DNA of 64,000 nt, from the NCBI GenBank assembly GCA_020024755.1, contig JAHHTH010000001.1:366830-430829 (forward strand). Reading direction: 5' to 3'. The number at the start of each line of letters is the position of its first letter. Within the stretch, counting starts at the first letter, position 1. Source of the DNA: Mycoplasmataceae bacterium (GTDB lineage: Bacteria > Bacillota_I > Bacilli_A > Mycoplasmatales > Mycoplasmoidaceae). Under the pieces are notes generated by a model. That model made no database searches. It was given only the letters and a program-made list of their open reading frames with translations, and was not told where the DNA came from. Made by a program: the position numbers and the translations under genes. Shown here piece after piece: positions 55,219-64,000 of the stretch.

Positions 55219-57378
55219 ATGTCTATTTTTAAAAAAGCTGTAGGTGTCACAGGGGCTGCATTAATAATCTCTGGATTATGTGTCGGTGTAGCAATTAGTG
55301 CATCTAAAATTGTAGGGTTATCACATGATGCAACAATGATCGAATCTGCTAATAACAAAGGCAGTCAAAATTTAACAAACACTACAAGTCACTCAACTGT
55401 AGCACCAGTAAATCCAATTACTCCTGCACCAGTTGTTCCAGCACCTTCTAAACCTGTTGTTCCAGGTCCAGTATTACCTGCACCAGAAGTAACTCCAGCA
55501 CCTTCTAAACCAGTAGAACCTGAAATTACTAAACCGGTTGTTCCTACACCATCTAAACCAGTAGAACCAACTCCAGCTCCATCTAAGCCGGTTGTTCCAG
55601 AAGTTACAAAACCAGTTGTTCCAACTCCAGCACCTACTCCAGTTGTTCCAACACCTGCTCCATCTAAACCTGTAGAACCTGAAATTGTTAAACCTGTTGT
55701 GCCAACTCCTGCACCAGTTGTTCCAGCACCAGCTCCATCTAAACCAGTTGAACCAGCACCAACTCCAACTCCTGCTCCAACTCCAGCACCTTCTAAGCCA
55801 GTTGTTCCAGAAGTTACAAAACCTGTTGAACCAGCACCTGCTCCAGCACCAATTATTCCTGAACCAGCACCTGCTCCAGCACCAGTAAGACCAGTTTTAC
55901 CTGAAGTACCTGTAGATCCAGCTAGACCTGCAATAGAAGTAGCAAATGCAATTGCAGTAAAAAATACTGCAACTAACTTATTAGGAAATATTAGTGAAAA
56001 TACAGCTTATACTGCAGCAAGATCAATAACTGATAATATTGAAGTATTTAAAGCAAGCATTATTAAAAACAAAGATTCTATTTTTGGAAGTTTAACTCCA
56101 GAACAAGAAGCTTTACTAAAAAATGGAAAATATACTGTTACAACTAAAGGTAATGAATTACTTATCTATATTGATGATGGCATTTCAAAACCATTTGAAT
56201 TAACTTTATCTGGATTCTCTTCTGCTGCTAAATATGGACCTAAAACTACAACAGAAGTAAATACTGAAGCACTTTATACTTTAATTAAAGATTTATCTCC
56301 TGAATACAAGACTATTGAATCAAGCGATTTAGTAAAAGTTTTAAAAACAGGTGATGCATTAGAAAAGAAAGTTAATGAAAATTACGATAAAGTATTTGTT
56401 GATCAAGAATATAGAGATACATATAGCATGAACAACATGATGATGTTTGCAATGCCAAGATCAACTTCTAATTGAAATTTAAGAAGAGCTGCTCCTAAAG
56501 CTAAACTTACTATTGAAAATATAGGTGACAATGTTCTTTTATCTTTTGATGGTATGCCAGTTTATAACGATGGTATTTATAGTGAAAATTCAAAATTATC
56601 TACTACATTTAATAGAGAAAAAATGGGAGTAACTGCAATTTCTGAAAGCGAAGCTAATAGAGTATTTACACAAAAATTAAACTCATTAGGATATGCTACT
56701 CAAAATGATGTTCCAAACGATCAAGTTTATACATGAATTTACCACCACCATGATGAAGTTAGACAACTAATCATTGATAATTTAGATAGTTTAATACTAA
56801 ACATGCCTAAAGTATCTGGATTCGACAAGAACAATGTTGATTTTGAATTAAGTTCATACGTTCCAGCATTAAATTGAAAAACTATTGGTGTATGTATCCA
56901 AATTAAAATTATTCATATTCCAGCTGTAAATGAAGAAGGTGAAATTGTAACAGATGGTTCTGCTATTACAATGTTCCATGGATTTAAATATACAACTAAA
57001 TTAAACCTTGTAGCTTTAAGAGGACATGTATTTGATTGATTAGCATCTAAAGGATGTACAGATTTAGAATCAGCAACAGCTGTTCTTGGAACTGAAATCA
57101 AACCTAATAGAGAACTTAACCAATATCTTGCTCAACCAGAAATTCTATGTACTTGAATTGAAGATGAACTTAGTCGTCCTAAGATTCGTATGAATCTAGT
57201 TGAAGACAATTGAATGTGTTTCTACATTGGAGAAGATTACTACGATCACAAAATCGGTATCATGTACAACAACATTACTATCTACGGAAACAGTTGTTTT
57301 GCAGGTGACTGAGGATGATTACAAGTAGATAAAGTTTATAGTAAAGTTCTTGATAAAGTAGCTAAAGGACTATTATAA
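55219..57378 (+). CDS. Proline-rich surface protein, 719 aa
   Basis: N-terminal signal anchor (VGVTGAALIISGLCVGVAIS). Residues about 60-235 are a Pro/Val/Ala/Lys repeat built from PAPSKPVVP and TPAPTPA units, a stiff stalk. Residues 235-719 hold globular repeats related to the giant proteins (FKASIIKNKDSIFGSLTPEQ; ELTLSGFSS; MFHGFKYTT). There is no C-terminal membrane helix, so the N-terminus anchors it and the Pro stalk would project the rest. About ten TGA Trp codons. Pro-rich stalks occur in mycoplasma adhesins; adhesion here is inference. Promoter: a TATAAA about 45 nt upstream; SD AGGGG. Confidence 0.82.
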
Positions 57379-57406
57379 TTTACAAAAGTTTAAGATAATA
57401 CAAAAA

Positions 57407-57437
57407 AAATAACTCTCACAAATCAGTGGAGTTATTT
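57407..57437. terminator. Bidirectional terminator between convergent surface genes
   Basis: AAATAACTC / GAGTTATTT with flanking A and T runs. Confidence 0.85.
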
Positions 57438-57456
57438 TTTTGATTTTACTATTCAA

Positions 57457-58641
57457 CTAATACATTTTTACTTTTTGTAATAGTTCGTCACCTTCATTAA
57501 CATTAAAGATTGAAGGTAAATTATTTTTAAATGATTCAGGTAGAGTTGCTTCTTGAAACTTTCATAATTTAGCAAATGCATATTCTCCAATATATTCTAC
57601 AGATTTGCTAATTTTTAAATTAGTTATATTTCAGTCATCATAGAATGCAGCATCACCAATGTAAAGCAGGTTGTTTCAATTTTCACCGATAGTTACACCA
57701 CCTAAACCTGCATTAAGGAATGCACCTTTACCTATTCACTTTAAGTTATTTCCACCATAGAATGGAATATTGCTATTATGATCATTATTCAATCCAGATA
57801 ATGCTCCATCGAAAATGTATTCAACATTATCATTTAAATATACTTTTCAAACACTTTTTCCTGTATGATTAACTGATTTAGCAACAAAGTCATCTCTCTT
57901 AGTTGCATCTTGTATAAATACTTGAGATCCGATTGCTTTAACTGGAATCATAACTTGAACTCCATCTGCATTTGGATAACCAACTTTAGTTGGAACTTGG
58001 ATTTGTTCTCCTCCTCCGTGCCCGTCAGCTTCTTGTCTTTTAATGCTTATTACAGTAGCAAATTCTTGTTCACTTCCTGGTTCAGTAAATATTTTGAATT
58101 TTACATTGTCTCATTCATAAACAGTATCTTGAATTTTAATACCATTAATTTTGTTCTTTAAAGCTTTTAAAGCAGGAGAGTCTAAGTCTTGTTGACTTCC
58201 ATTGTTTTCTTCAGGTTTTTGTTCTGGTTGTGACGGAGTTTGTTCTGGTTCTGATGGAGTTTGTTCTGGTTTACTTCCATCATTTTGTGAACCATCACCT
58301 TGTTGTCCAACACTTCCATCAGGTTCAATATTACCATCAGGTTGACTTTGTTCTTGTCCATTACTTGGTGGAGTTTGTTCTGGTTGAGATTGAGGAGGTA
58401 AAGATTCTCCTTCTTCACTTGATGGAGGTAGTTGTTCTTCTTGACCATTTACTTGGTTATCTCCTCCATTTCCAACATCAGGATTAATTGGCGTACCCAT
58501 AGATCCATCATTTGGCAAGTTTGGTTTTGGTGCTTGCACTTCTTCAGTTTGGCTTCCATTACAAGAAACAACAGCTGCAATTGGAATAAAACTTATAGAG
58601 AAGGCAGCAAATAATAACATTAATTTATTTCTTTTTTTCAT
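57457..58641 (-). CDS. BspA-type leucine-rich repeat lipoprotein, 394 aa
   Basis: Signal with lipobox AVVSC (Cys27). Residues 30-165 are a Gln/Pro/Glu/Ser-rich spacer with QPEQTP and PSEPEQ units. Residues 170-390 resemble the BspA-type LRR of the 1-1333 gene: WIGKGAFLNAGLGG, LLYIGDAAFYDDWNITNLKI and VEYIGEYAFAKLWKF. Unlike that gene it stops right after the LRR and has no GH13 domain. BspA-type repeats bind host or microbial surfaces in other bacteria. TGA Trp codons in the C-terminal half. Divergent from the 58903 gene. Confidence 0.87.
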
Positions 58642-58902
58642 ACATATACCTATATTGGGCACAAAACTGTGCCTAATTTCATTGTAGCAAAATAAAAAAT
58701 AAAATGTTAACAATTATGACCAAAATTTTCAATTAAAGCAATCAATTTTAGTTATAGATATTAAGATTTTTGATATATTTATCCTATATATTATAAATGC
58801 ACTCATTTGTGACTTTTTATTATATATATAATAAAGAGCTTAAAAAATTTTATTATATAGTCCTATTTACAATAAATTTAAAAGTAGTATAATGATTGTA
58901 CT
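58642..58902. promoter_or_regulatory. Divergent promoter region with leaderless-type promoter for the 58903 gene
   Basis: TATAAT at 58888-58893 ends 9 nt before ATG 58903 without an SD. Elsewhere the region is extremely AT-rich, with a short TA run at 58822-58831. No frame is supported. Confidence 0.5.
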
Positions 58903-59451
58903 ATGAAGTTAGTTGTATCAAAGCGTGTCATAGCTATTTCTATTGCTTCTGCTATTGCTATTCCAGCAATAGCAGTTGCAGTTATTACACCAGTTATTAT
59001 ATCTAACCAAAACTCTTCACCTAGTGAAGATTGTTCACAATATAAACCTTCTAATAATATGAAAACTCTAATGAGTCCTCAATCATTTGATAAATTACAA
59101 GAAAACTTTATGACATTAGCTGTTAAAAATAACCCTAATATTGAAAGTGCATCACTTGAAATGAAAAACGATAACCTAGAAGCAAGTGTTGTTGAAAGAA
59201 TCGCTACATATGATTTATTATCTGCTAAAAAACCTTCACACTTAGTTTCAATTAGCTATTCATGATCTCTAACTCGTGAAAACAATGTAGACCGTGAAGA
59301 CAAAAGAATTGAAGTTTGTAAAACTCACGGAACGCATCGTGACCGACTTTACAAGACTGTCACTAAAGTTGATGGTATTGTTACCCAAATTAAATTTATT
59401 TGTCTTAATTTACTAAAAGATCAGTTAGATTCAATTTACAACTTTAAATAA
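58903..59451 (+). CDS. 182-aa secreted/anchored protein
   Basis: Signal anchor at residues 8-35 (VIAISIASAIAIPAIAVAVI). The outer part has two Cys near its ends and includes MSPQSFDKLQENFMTLAVKN, related in outline to the N-terminal portion of the other surface proteins. No second membrane helix. TGA at 59263-59265 read as Trp. Probably exported and held by the uncleaved signal. No family recognised. Confidence 0.7.
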
Positions 59452-59477
59452 AAACTTAATGTGATCCATTAAGTTTT
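59451..59477. terminator. Bidirectional terminator between the 58903 gene and pepP
   Basis: AAAACTTAAT / ATTAAGTTTT, 10-bp stem, followed by TATTTTC. Confidence 0.88.
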
Positions 59478-59508
59478 TATTTTCTATATATTTATAATTA
59501 GCAAAGTA

Positions 59509-60591
59509 TTACTTATTAACAATGTATTGTAATGTTTTAGGTACTCTTTGAGTGGTTACAATTAATTCACCATCTCTAATGATAACAGTATCTTCAATTC
59601 TAACACCACCTACATTAGCTTTATAAATTCCTGGTTCAACAGTTACAACATGGTTTTTAACTAATTTAACATCACATGATGGCGATACATTTGGCATTTC
59701 ATGAACTTCTACACCAACACCATGCCCTGTACCGTGTTGGAATAAACCTTTATAAGGTGAATTTTCAATATGTTCTCTACATGCAGCGTCCACAGCTTTA
59801 GTACTATTACCAATTTTACAAAGTGCTAATCCTTTTTCTTGTGCAGTTTTAACTGTGTCATAGATAACTAACATTTCTTCATTGTTACATTTTGAGCCAA
59901 CTACAAATGTTCTTGTCATATCAGATGCATAGTGTTCAAACATACATCCCATATCAATTGTAACCATATCTCCATCTTGAATTACATAATCAGATGGTTT
60001 GTGATGAGGACAAGCTCCATTTAATCCAGCAGCAACAATTGGATCAAAAGAATTACCTTCAGCTCCAAGTTCTAAAAATTTAATACAAATCTTCTTAGCT
60101 ATTTCTTTTTCAGTAAATCCTGGTTTAATTCATGATCAAACTCATTCAATTACTGAAGCTGTAATATCAGCAGACTTTTGTAATTTTTTAATTTCTTCTT
60201 CAGTTTTAATAGCTCTTATTCAATTAGTTTGAAGTGGTAACACATTGTAATCTTTAACATGATCATAATTTGATAATGATAAGTAATCTTTTTCAATAAT
60301 CATCTTATTGATTTTTAATTCTTTAACAGCTTTATCAATTAAGTTTTTTACTGTGTCTCCTGGTTTTTCATTTAGCATTCATACATCAGCTACATTCTTT
60401 AATGTTTCTCTTGCCACTAATATGTATCTAGAATCAGTTATAAAAATCATTTTGCCTTTTTTATTAGCAACGACAATTCCAAAACTAGTTTCAAGTTCTA
60501 GCAATCAAAAACGGTTAAAAGTATTAAATAAAATAATACCATCAGCTTCATTTGATTTTATGTAATTAATTAGCATTTCCTTCTTAGTCAT
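59509..60591 (-). CDS. pepP: M24-family Xaa-Pro aminopeptidase
   Basis: 360 aa. Removes an N-terminal residue preceding proline; cytoplasmic, two metal ions. Metal ligands seen: Asp in TIDMGCMFEHY, Asp in SDMTRTF, His in HGTGHGVG, Glu in VEPGIY, Glu in VRIEDTVII, all in the right order. The N-terminal domain is the creatinase-like fold. ATG 60591 (MTKKEM) is preferred over ATG 60597, because the AGGAGG SD is 7 nt from the former but 1 nt from the latter. It follows mtnN by 11 nt. Confidence 0.92.
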
Positions 60592-60602
60592 ATTCATTCC
60601 TC

Positions 60603-61316
60603 CTATTTAATAAATTTGTATGATATTGCATCTATTAAGTTTACTACTAGTATATCAATCTTTTTAGCAATTGTACCTAAATTCTTATTGAACTGTTCTT
60701 CTTTCTTTTCAGGGTTATTTAATTTATCTATGCCAACCTTTAATGCAATAAACTTAACCTTCATGTTAAAACATACTTGCCCAATTGCACAGCATTCCAT
60801 ATCAACAACTGTAGGAAGTTTAGAGTCATGAATATTAAATTTTGATTGGTTAATGCTATTGATGAAAGAATCTGATGTATGGCAAATACCTAATTTATAA
60901 TTCATTTCAGCAGCATTTAAAATATTCAAAACTTCATCATTGATCTTTTCATCTGTTTGATATCATGTAGGCATTCTAGGAACTTGATTTGGTTCATATC
61001 CTAAGCCAGTTGCATCTACATCACCATAACTAGTTTTATCAACAACTAAAACTTCATTTGTTTCTAAACCATCAACTATTCTAGACGATCCTATATTCAA
61101 ACAAATATCAACATTAAAATTATTAATCATTAAAGCAGTAGCCATTGAAGCATTAGCCTTACCAATTCCACTAAAAGTAATTACTGCATTTTGTTCATTG
61201 TTAGTTGTTACTACATAGAATTTAATATTATTTATTGTATGAGTAAAAACATCTCTAAAGCAATCATTTAGTAGTGTATTACATTCTGACTTACTTGATA
61301 TTACTATTCCTACCAT
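60603..61316 (-). CDS. mtnN: 5'-methylthioadenosine/S-adenosylhomocysteine nucleosidase
   Basis: 237 aa. Hydrolyses MTA and SAH, recycling by-products of polyamine and methylation reactions. Seen: MVGIVISSKSEC, the FSGIGKANASMATA glycine loop, LNIGSSRIVD, VDATGLGYEPNQVP and the substrate-binding Glu in DMECCAIGQVC (usually MEGAA). The catalytic Asp lies in the VGIDKLNN segment (usually SDxA), which is altered, so activity needs testing. It starts 1 nt after the upstream gene's stop; TGA at 60963 read as Trp. Confidence 0.87.
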
Positions 61317-61317
61317 T

Positions 61318-63933
61318 TTACTTTCCTCTTTTCTTAGTTATTAATCAATCTAATCCAATTTCATTTAGCTCATGCTTATGTTCAAAAATAAAGTTTCTTA
61401 ATTTATCATCTAATTCACTAATATTTAAATTTTTATCACCTACATTAGTATATAAGTTTTCTTGTAATTGAATGCATAAATTAGATGATTCTTTTTCATA
61501 AAAATTCTTTAAGTAACTTATCTGCATAATTTCTTTTAATATTGAACCTGTTATTAATTTTGAATTGTTATAAGCTGATTTTGTTTTATATCTATACATT
61601 AGAATTTCATTATTCAATATGCTAAAGAATTTTTCTGGATTACAAAAGTTAGATGAGTTTAATACAAGTTGATCAAGAATTCCAAATATATTGTTTTTCA
61701 AGTAATTATAATCAGCTTTAGGTATAGAGAATGATGTTTGAGGAATTAATACCAATTCAAATCCGTATTCTTTCCCAATAAATAATTCTTTTTTAATTAA
61801 ATTAGTATCAAGAGAAAATGATTGATAAAAAGACGCTAGATTAAATCCTTCTTGACAATTAATATTAGATTTATTATTTTCAAATTTTAAATCTTTTGCA
61901 ATACCATATCTATATTTTAAATATATACTTTCAATAAACTTGTCATAAACCATTCTATAAATATTTGATTTTGATAATGTATAATTTTGGACATTGTAAA
62001 TTAAATCCTTCTTAGATTCTTTCCCATTTTTTAGATGTCCATTTTGAAATACTTCTCATTCATATTTTATTTTATTTGCTATAGCTGTAGGATTGCTATC
62101 TGAAATAATTAATATATATTGCAAACCAATATAATTATGAATACATTCTTTTGTAAAAGTATCTATAAATTGTTTATAGTTTGATTCATTAATATCATCA
62201 ATTACAAAGATTGAATTTTTATTGAAATTCTTGTTATTAAATCCTAATCTTAAAGATCCAAATTTCATCTTTCTCATAGGGAAAGCCAAACAAGCAGAAA
62301 CTATAAGAGATAAGATAATTATACAAGCAATAGTAATTAATATTTTTGATTTAATACCAAAATTGTCATCTAGAAAATATGGTATAAAAACAGGTATGAT
62401 AATTGATGTTACAGTCAAGAGAGAAGTGAACAACGCTTTAATAGGTCTAGTTAGTTTCTTTTCTTTAGTGTTTGTAGGATTTTTAGTACTATGTAAAAAA
62501 GCATATAATTCATTTTCAAAACTTTGATTATTATTTAGTGAATATAAGCGATAATTCTGGATCTTTCTATTTTTAAGTAGTGTTGATAGTTCTCGAGAAA
62601 TTTGATGACTGATACCACTCTTATGTTCTGCAAGAATAATTTGTGATGTAGATAAACCATCATTATTTAAAATAGATACATTGTTAGATTCAGATAATAT
62701 TTCTTCAAAATTATATTCAAATCTATATGGATCAAATTTTTCATCATCATTTAATATTGTTACTTTACCAGATTCAGTTTTCAAAATACAAATTGCATTT
62801 TCAAAGATATGAAACATCACAATAATATTTTTTAAATCTTTATTCCCTTTCATCAAATATTTTTTTAATACAAGAGCAACATACTTACATACATTTGGAC
62901 TAGGAATTATATTTATAAATGTTGCATTAATTTTATTCATGCTATCATCTAAAAATTTTTCGAGTCCTGAGCTTAACAATAACTTCTTTAAACTGTAGTG
63001 TCCATCAACATAAAATAAAGGCATATCTTCATCTTTGATTGGACTACCAAATGCATCAATATCCGTTTCAGTATTTCTTAACATAACTACGTTATTAATG
63101 TTCTTATTTAATTTAGTAACAAATGCATCATATACCAACTCTTGGTGGTCAAAAACTCATTTATTAACTTTATTGTTTTTAACATGTTTTTTATCAGTAT
63201 AAATTTTATAAAAATAATTTGTAACTATAAGATCAGAATCTTTCTTTGCTGAAACTGCCTTTCATTCTTTTCTTACGCATTCATTATTCACATTGTTCTT
63301 ATCAAAAAAACTTGGAATAGCATCATAAAAACTAAAAGCATAATTAAAATCACATAATCTTGCTAATCTAATACTTTCTTTTGCTCTATATCTAGTTCCT
63401 CAGGTGATTAAATAGTTTTCATTATTTTTAATTAATGGAGCATTATTTCTAAGAGATATTTCACACTTATTCATAAACATTTTTAGAATCTTATCAAATG
63501 AAATAGATAAATTTTTTCTAAATTGTTTAACTAGATAAAAAGATATTTCATTTTTATTGCATCATTCATTTACATAAATATAACCAATAACAACAAAATC
63601 ATGATTGTTATCTCAATACATTGAATCTTTTGTATCATTGCCAGAATACAAGTTTCTAGCAACTTCCTTATCCATACATATTAATCAACCATAAGAAGTT
63701 TTAACTAAATCAGAAATATGTTTTCTAGATAAATCAGAATTTGAATATCATAAATCATCATGCGTTTGATCCATTTTGTGTGGAGTAACTTTAAGAGACA
63801 TTTTCATTAAATTATCATAAATGTCATCTCTATATTGAGAAACAAAGTCATATAACAACTTAGGAGCACTTTTTAATTTATTAAATTCATATATGGATAA
63901 ATTATCGACAATAAATATTTCGTTACTTCGCAT
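61318..63933 (-). CDS. Unrecognised 871-aa protein with two central membrane helices
   Basis: Continuous across several TGA codons; checked for TAA/TAG. The N-terminal 490 residues contain mixed alpha/beta segments (IDAFGSPIKDEDMPLFYVDG; INIIPSPNVCKYVALVLKKY). Two helices near residues 510-560 (LLTVTSIIIPVFIPYFL and ILITIACIIILSLIVSACLA) form a hairpin. A further alpha/beta domain (NSIFVIDDINESNYKQFIDT) and a helical tail follow. Both large parts would be cytoplasmic. No catalytic motif recognised. Its ATG overlaps the upstream stop (TAATG), and mtnN begins 1 nt after its stop, so it belongs to a minus-strand operon with mtnN and pepP. Confidence 0.78.
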
Positions 63934-64000
63934 TATTTACACCCACATAATTTATTGTATCTAGCATTGATTTCATCTTTACTTCATGCTTTAAATTTTT
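63933..64000 (-). CDS. C-terminal end of an upstream gene (partial)
   Basis: The frame ends FKAWSKDEINARYNKLCGC-K and TAA at 63935-63933, overlapping the next ATG as TAATG. Only about 22 residues are visible. The two closing Cys could be half of a metal site. No assignment possible. Confidence 0.6.

Noticed and set aside
58230..58487. Plus-strand His/Val/Leu-rich frame opposite the BspA lipoprotein
   Set aside because: Antisense of the Gln/Pro/Glu-rich spacer; no independent support.

Overview
The window reads as the chromosome of an AT-rich mollicute (Mycoplasma in the broad sense). TGA is used throughout as Trp: almost every gene is continuous only if TGA is read through, and the expected conserved motifs then appear in order. 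Translation is compact (TAATG stop/start overlaps between hisS and aspS and at 63.93 kb), and several genes seem to have leaderless promoters. Housekeeping content (dnaX-ybaB-recR, whiA, thrS, degV, relA-hisS-aspS, pepP, mtnN) fits a Firmicute-derived mollicute. A ferredoxin, a D-lactate-type dehydrogenase, an AEC permease and a formate/nitrite-family channel suggest a fermentative metabolism. Species cannot be fixed from sequence alone. I saw no rRNA, tRNA or CRISPR array.

Layout. 1-3.6 kb: the start of a lipoprotein joining a BspA-type leucine-rich repeat to a GH13 alpha-amylase-like domain, then two C-terminally membrane-anchored proteins. 3.7-12.7 kb: housekeeping block (thrS, degV, recR, ybaB, dnaX, a formate/nitrite-type channel with a zinc-ribbon tail, a membrane-anchored J-protein, whiA). 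12.7-14 kb: mostly non-coding, with a small coiled-coil gene and what looks like the tail of a lost surface gene. 14.05-22.47 kb: one giant repeat surface protein (2807 aa). Its promoter carries ten G residues between -35 and -10, a classic phase-variation arrangement.

23-31 kb is an accessory island: a DUF4143-type ATPase, a HigB toxin, a HigA-ImmA/IrrE fusion, three unrecognised genes, a mini-ORF and an ASCH-domain protein. Near-identical 71-73 bp direct repeats lie at 22.98 and 30.38 kb. Beyond it, 31.18-36.45 kb, lies a second giant repeat surface protein (1755 aa) with the same architecture, so the island sits between two paralogous surface genes.

36.6-45.5 kb: ferredoxin, D-2-hydroxyacid dehydrogenase and AEC transporter, then relA/spoT-hisS-aspS followed by a Fic-like gene with a changed catalytic motif. 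45.5-53.6 kb: a repeated coiled-coil protein, a large secreted protein with Ig-like repeats, small membrane proteins and a 0.64-kb decayed stretch. 53.6-64 kb: a DUF402 protein, a Cys/His-rich protein, a proline-rich surface protein, a second BspA-type lipoprotein, pepP, mtnN and a large two-TM protein of unknown role.

Overall, roughly one third of the window encodes large, repeat-built surface proteins, with an apparent on/off promoter on the largest and a toxin-antitoxin-bearing island between the two biggest.
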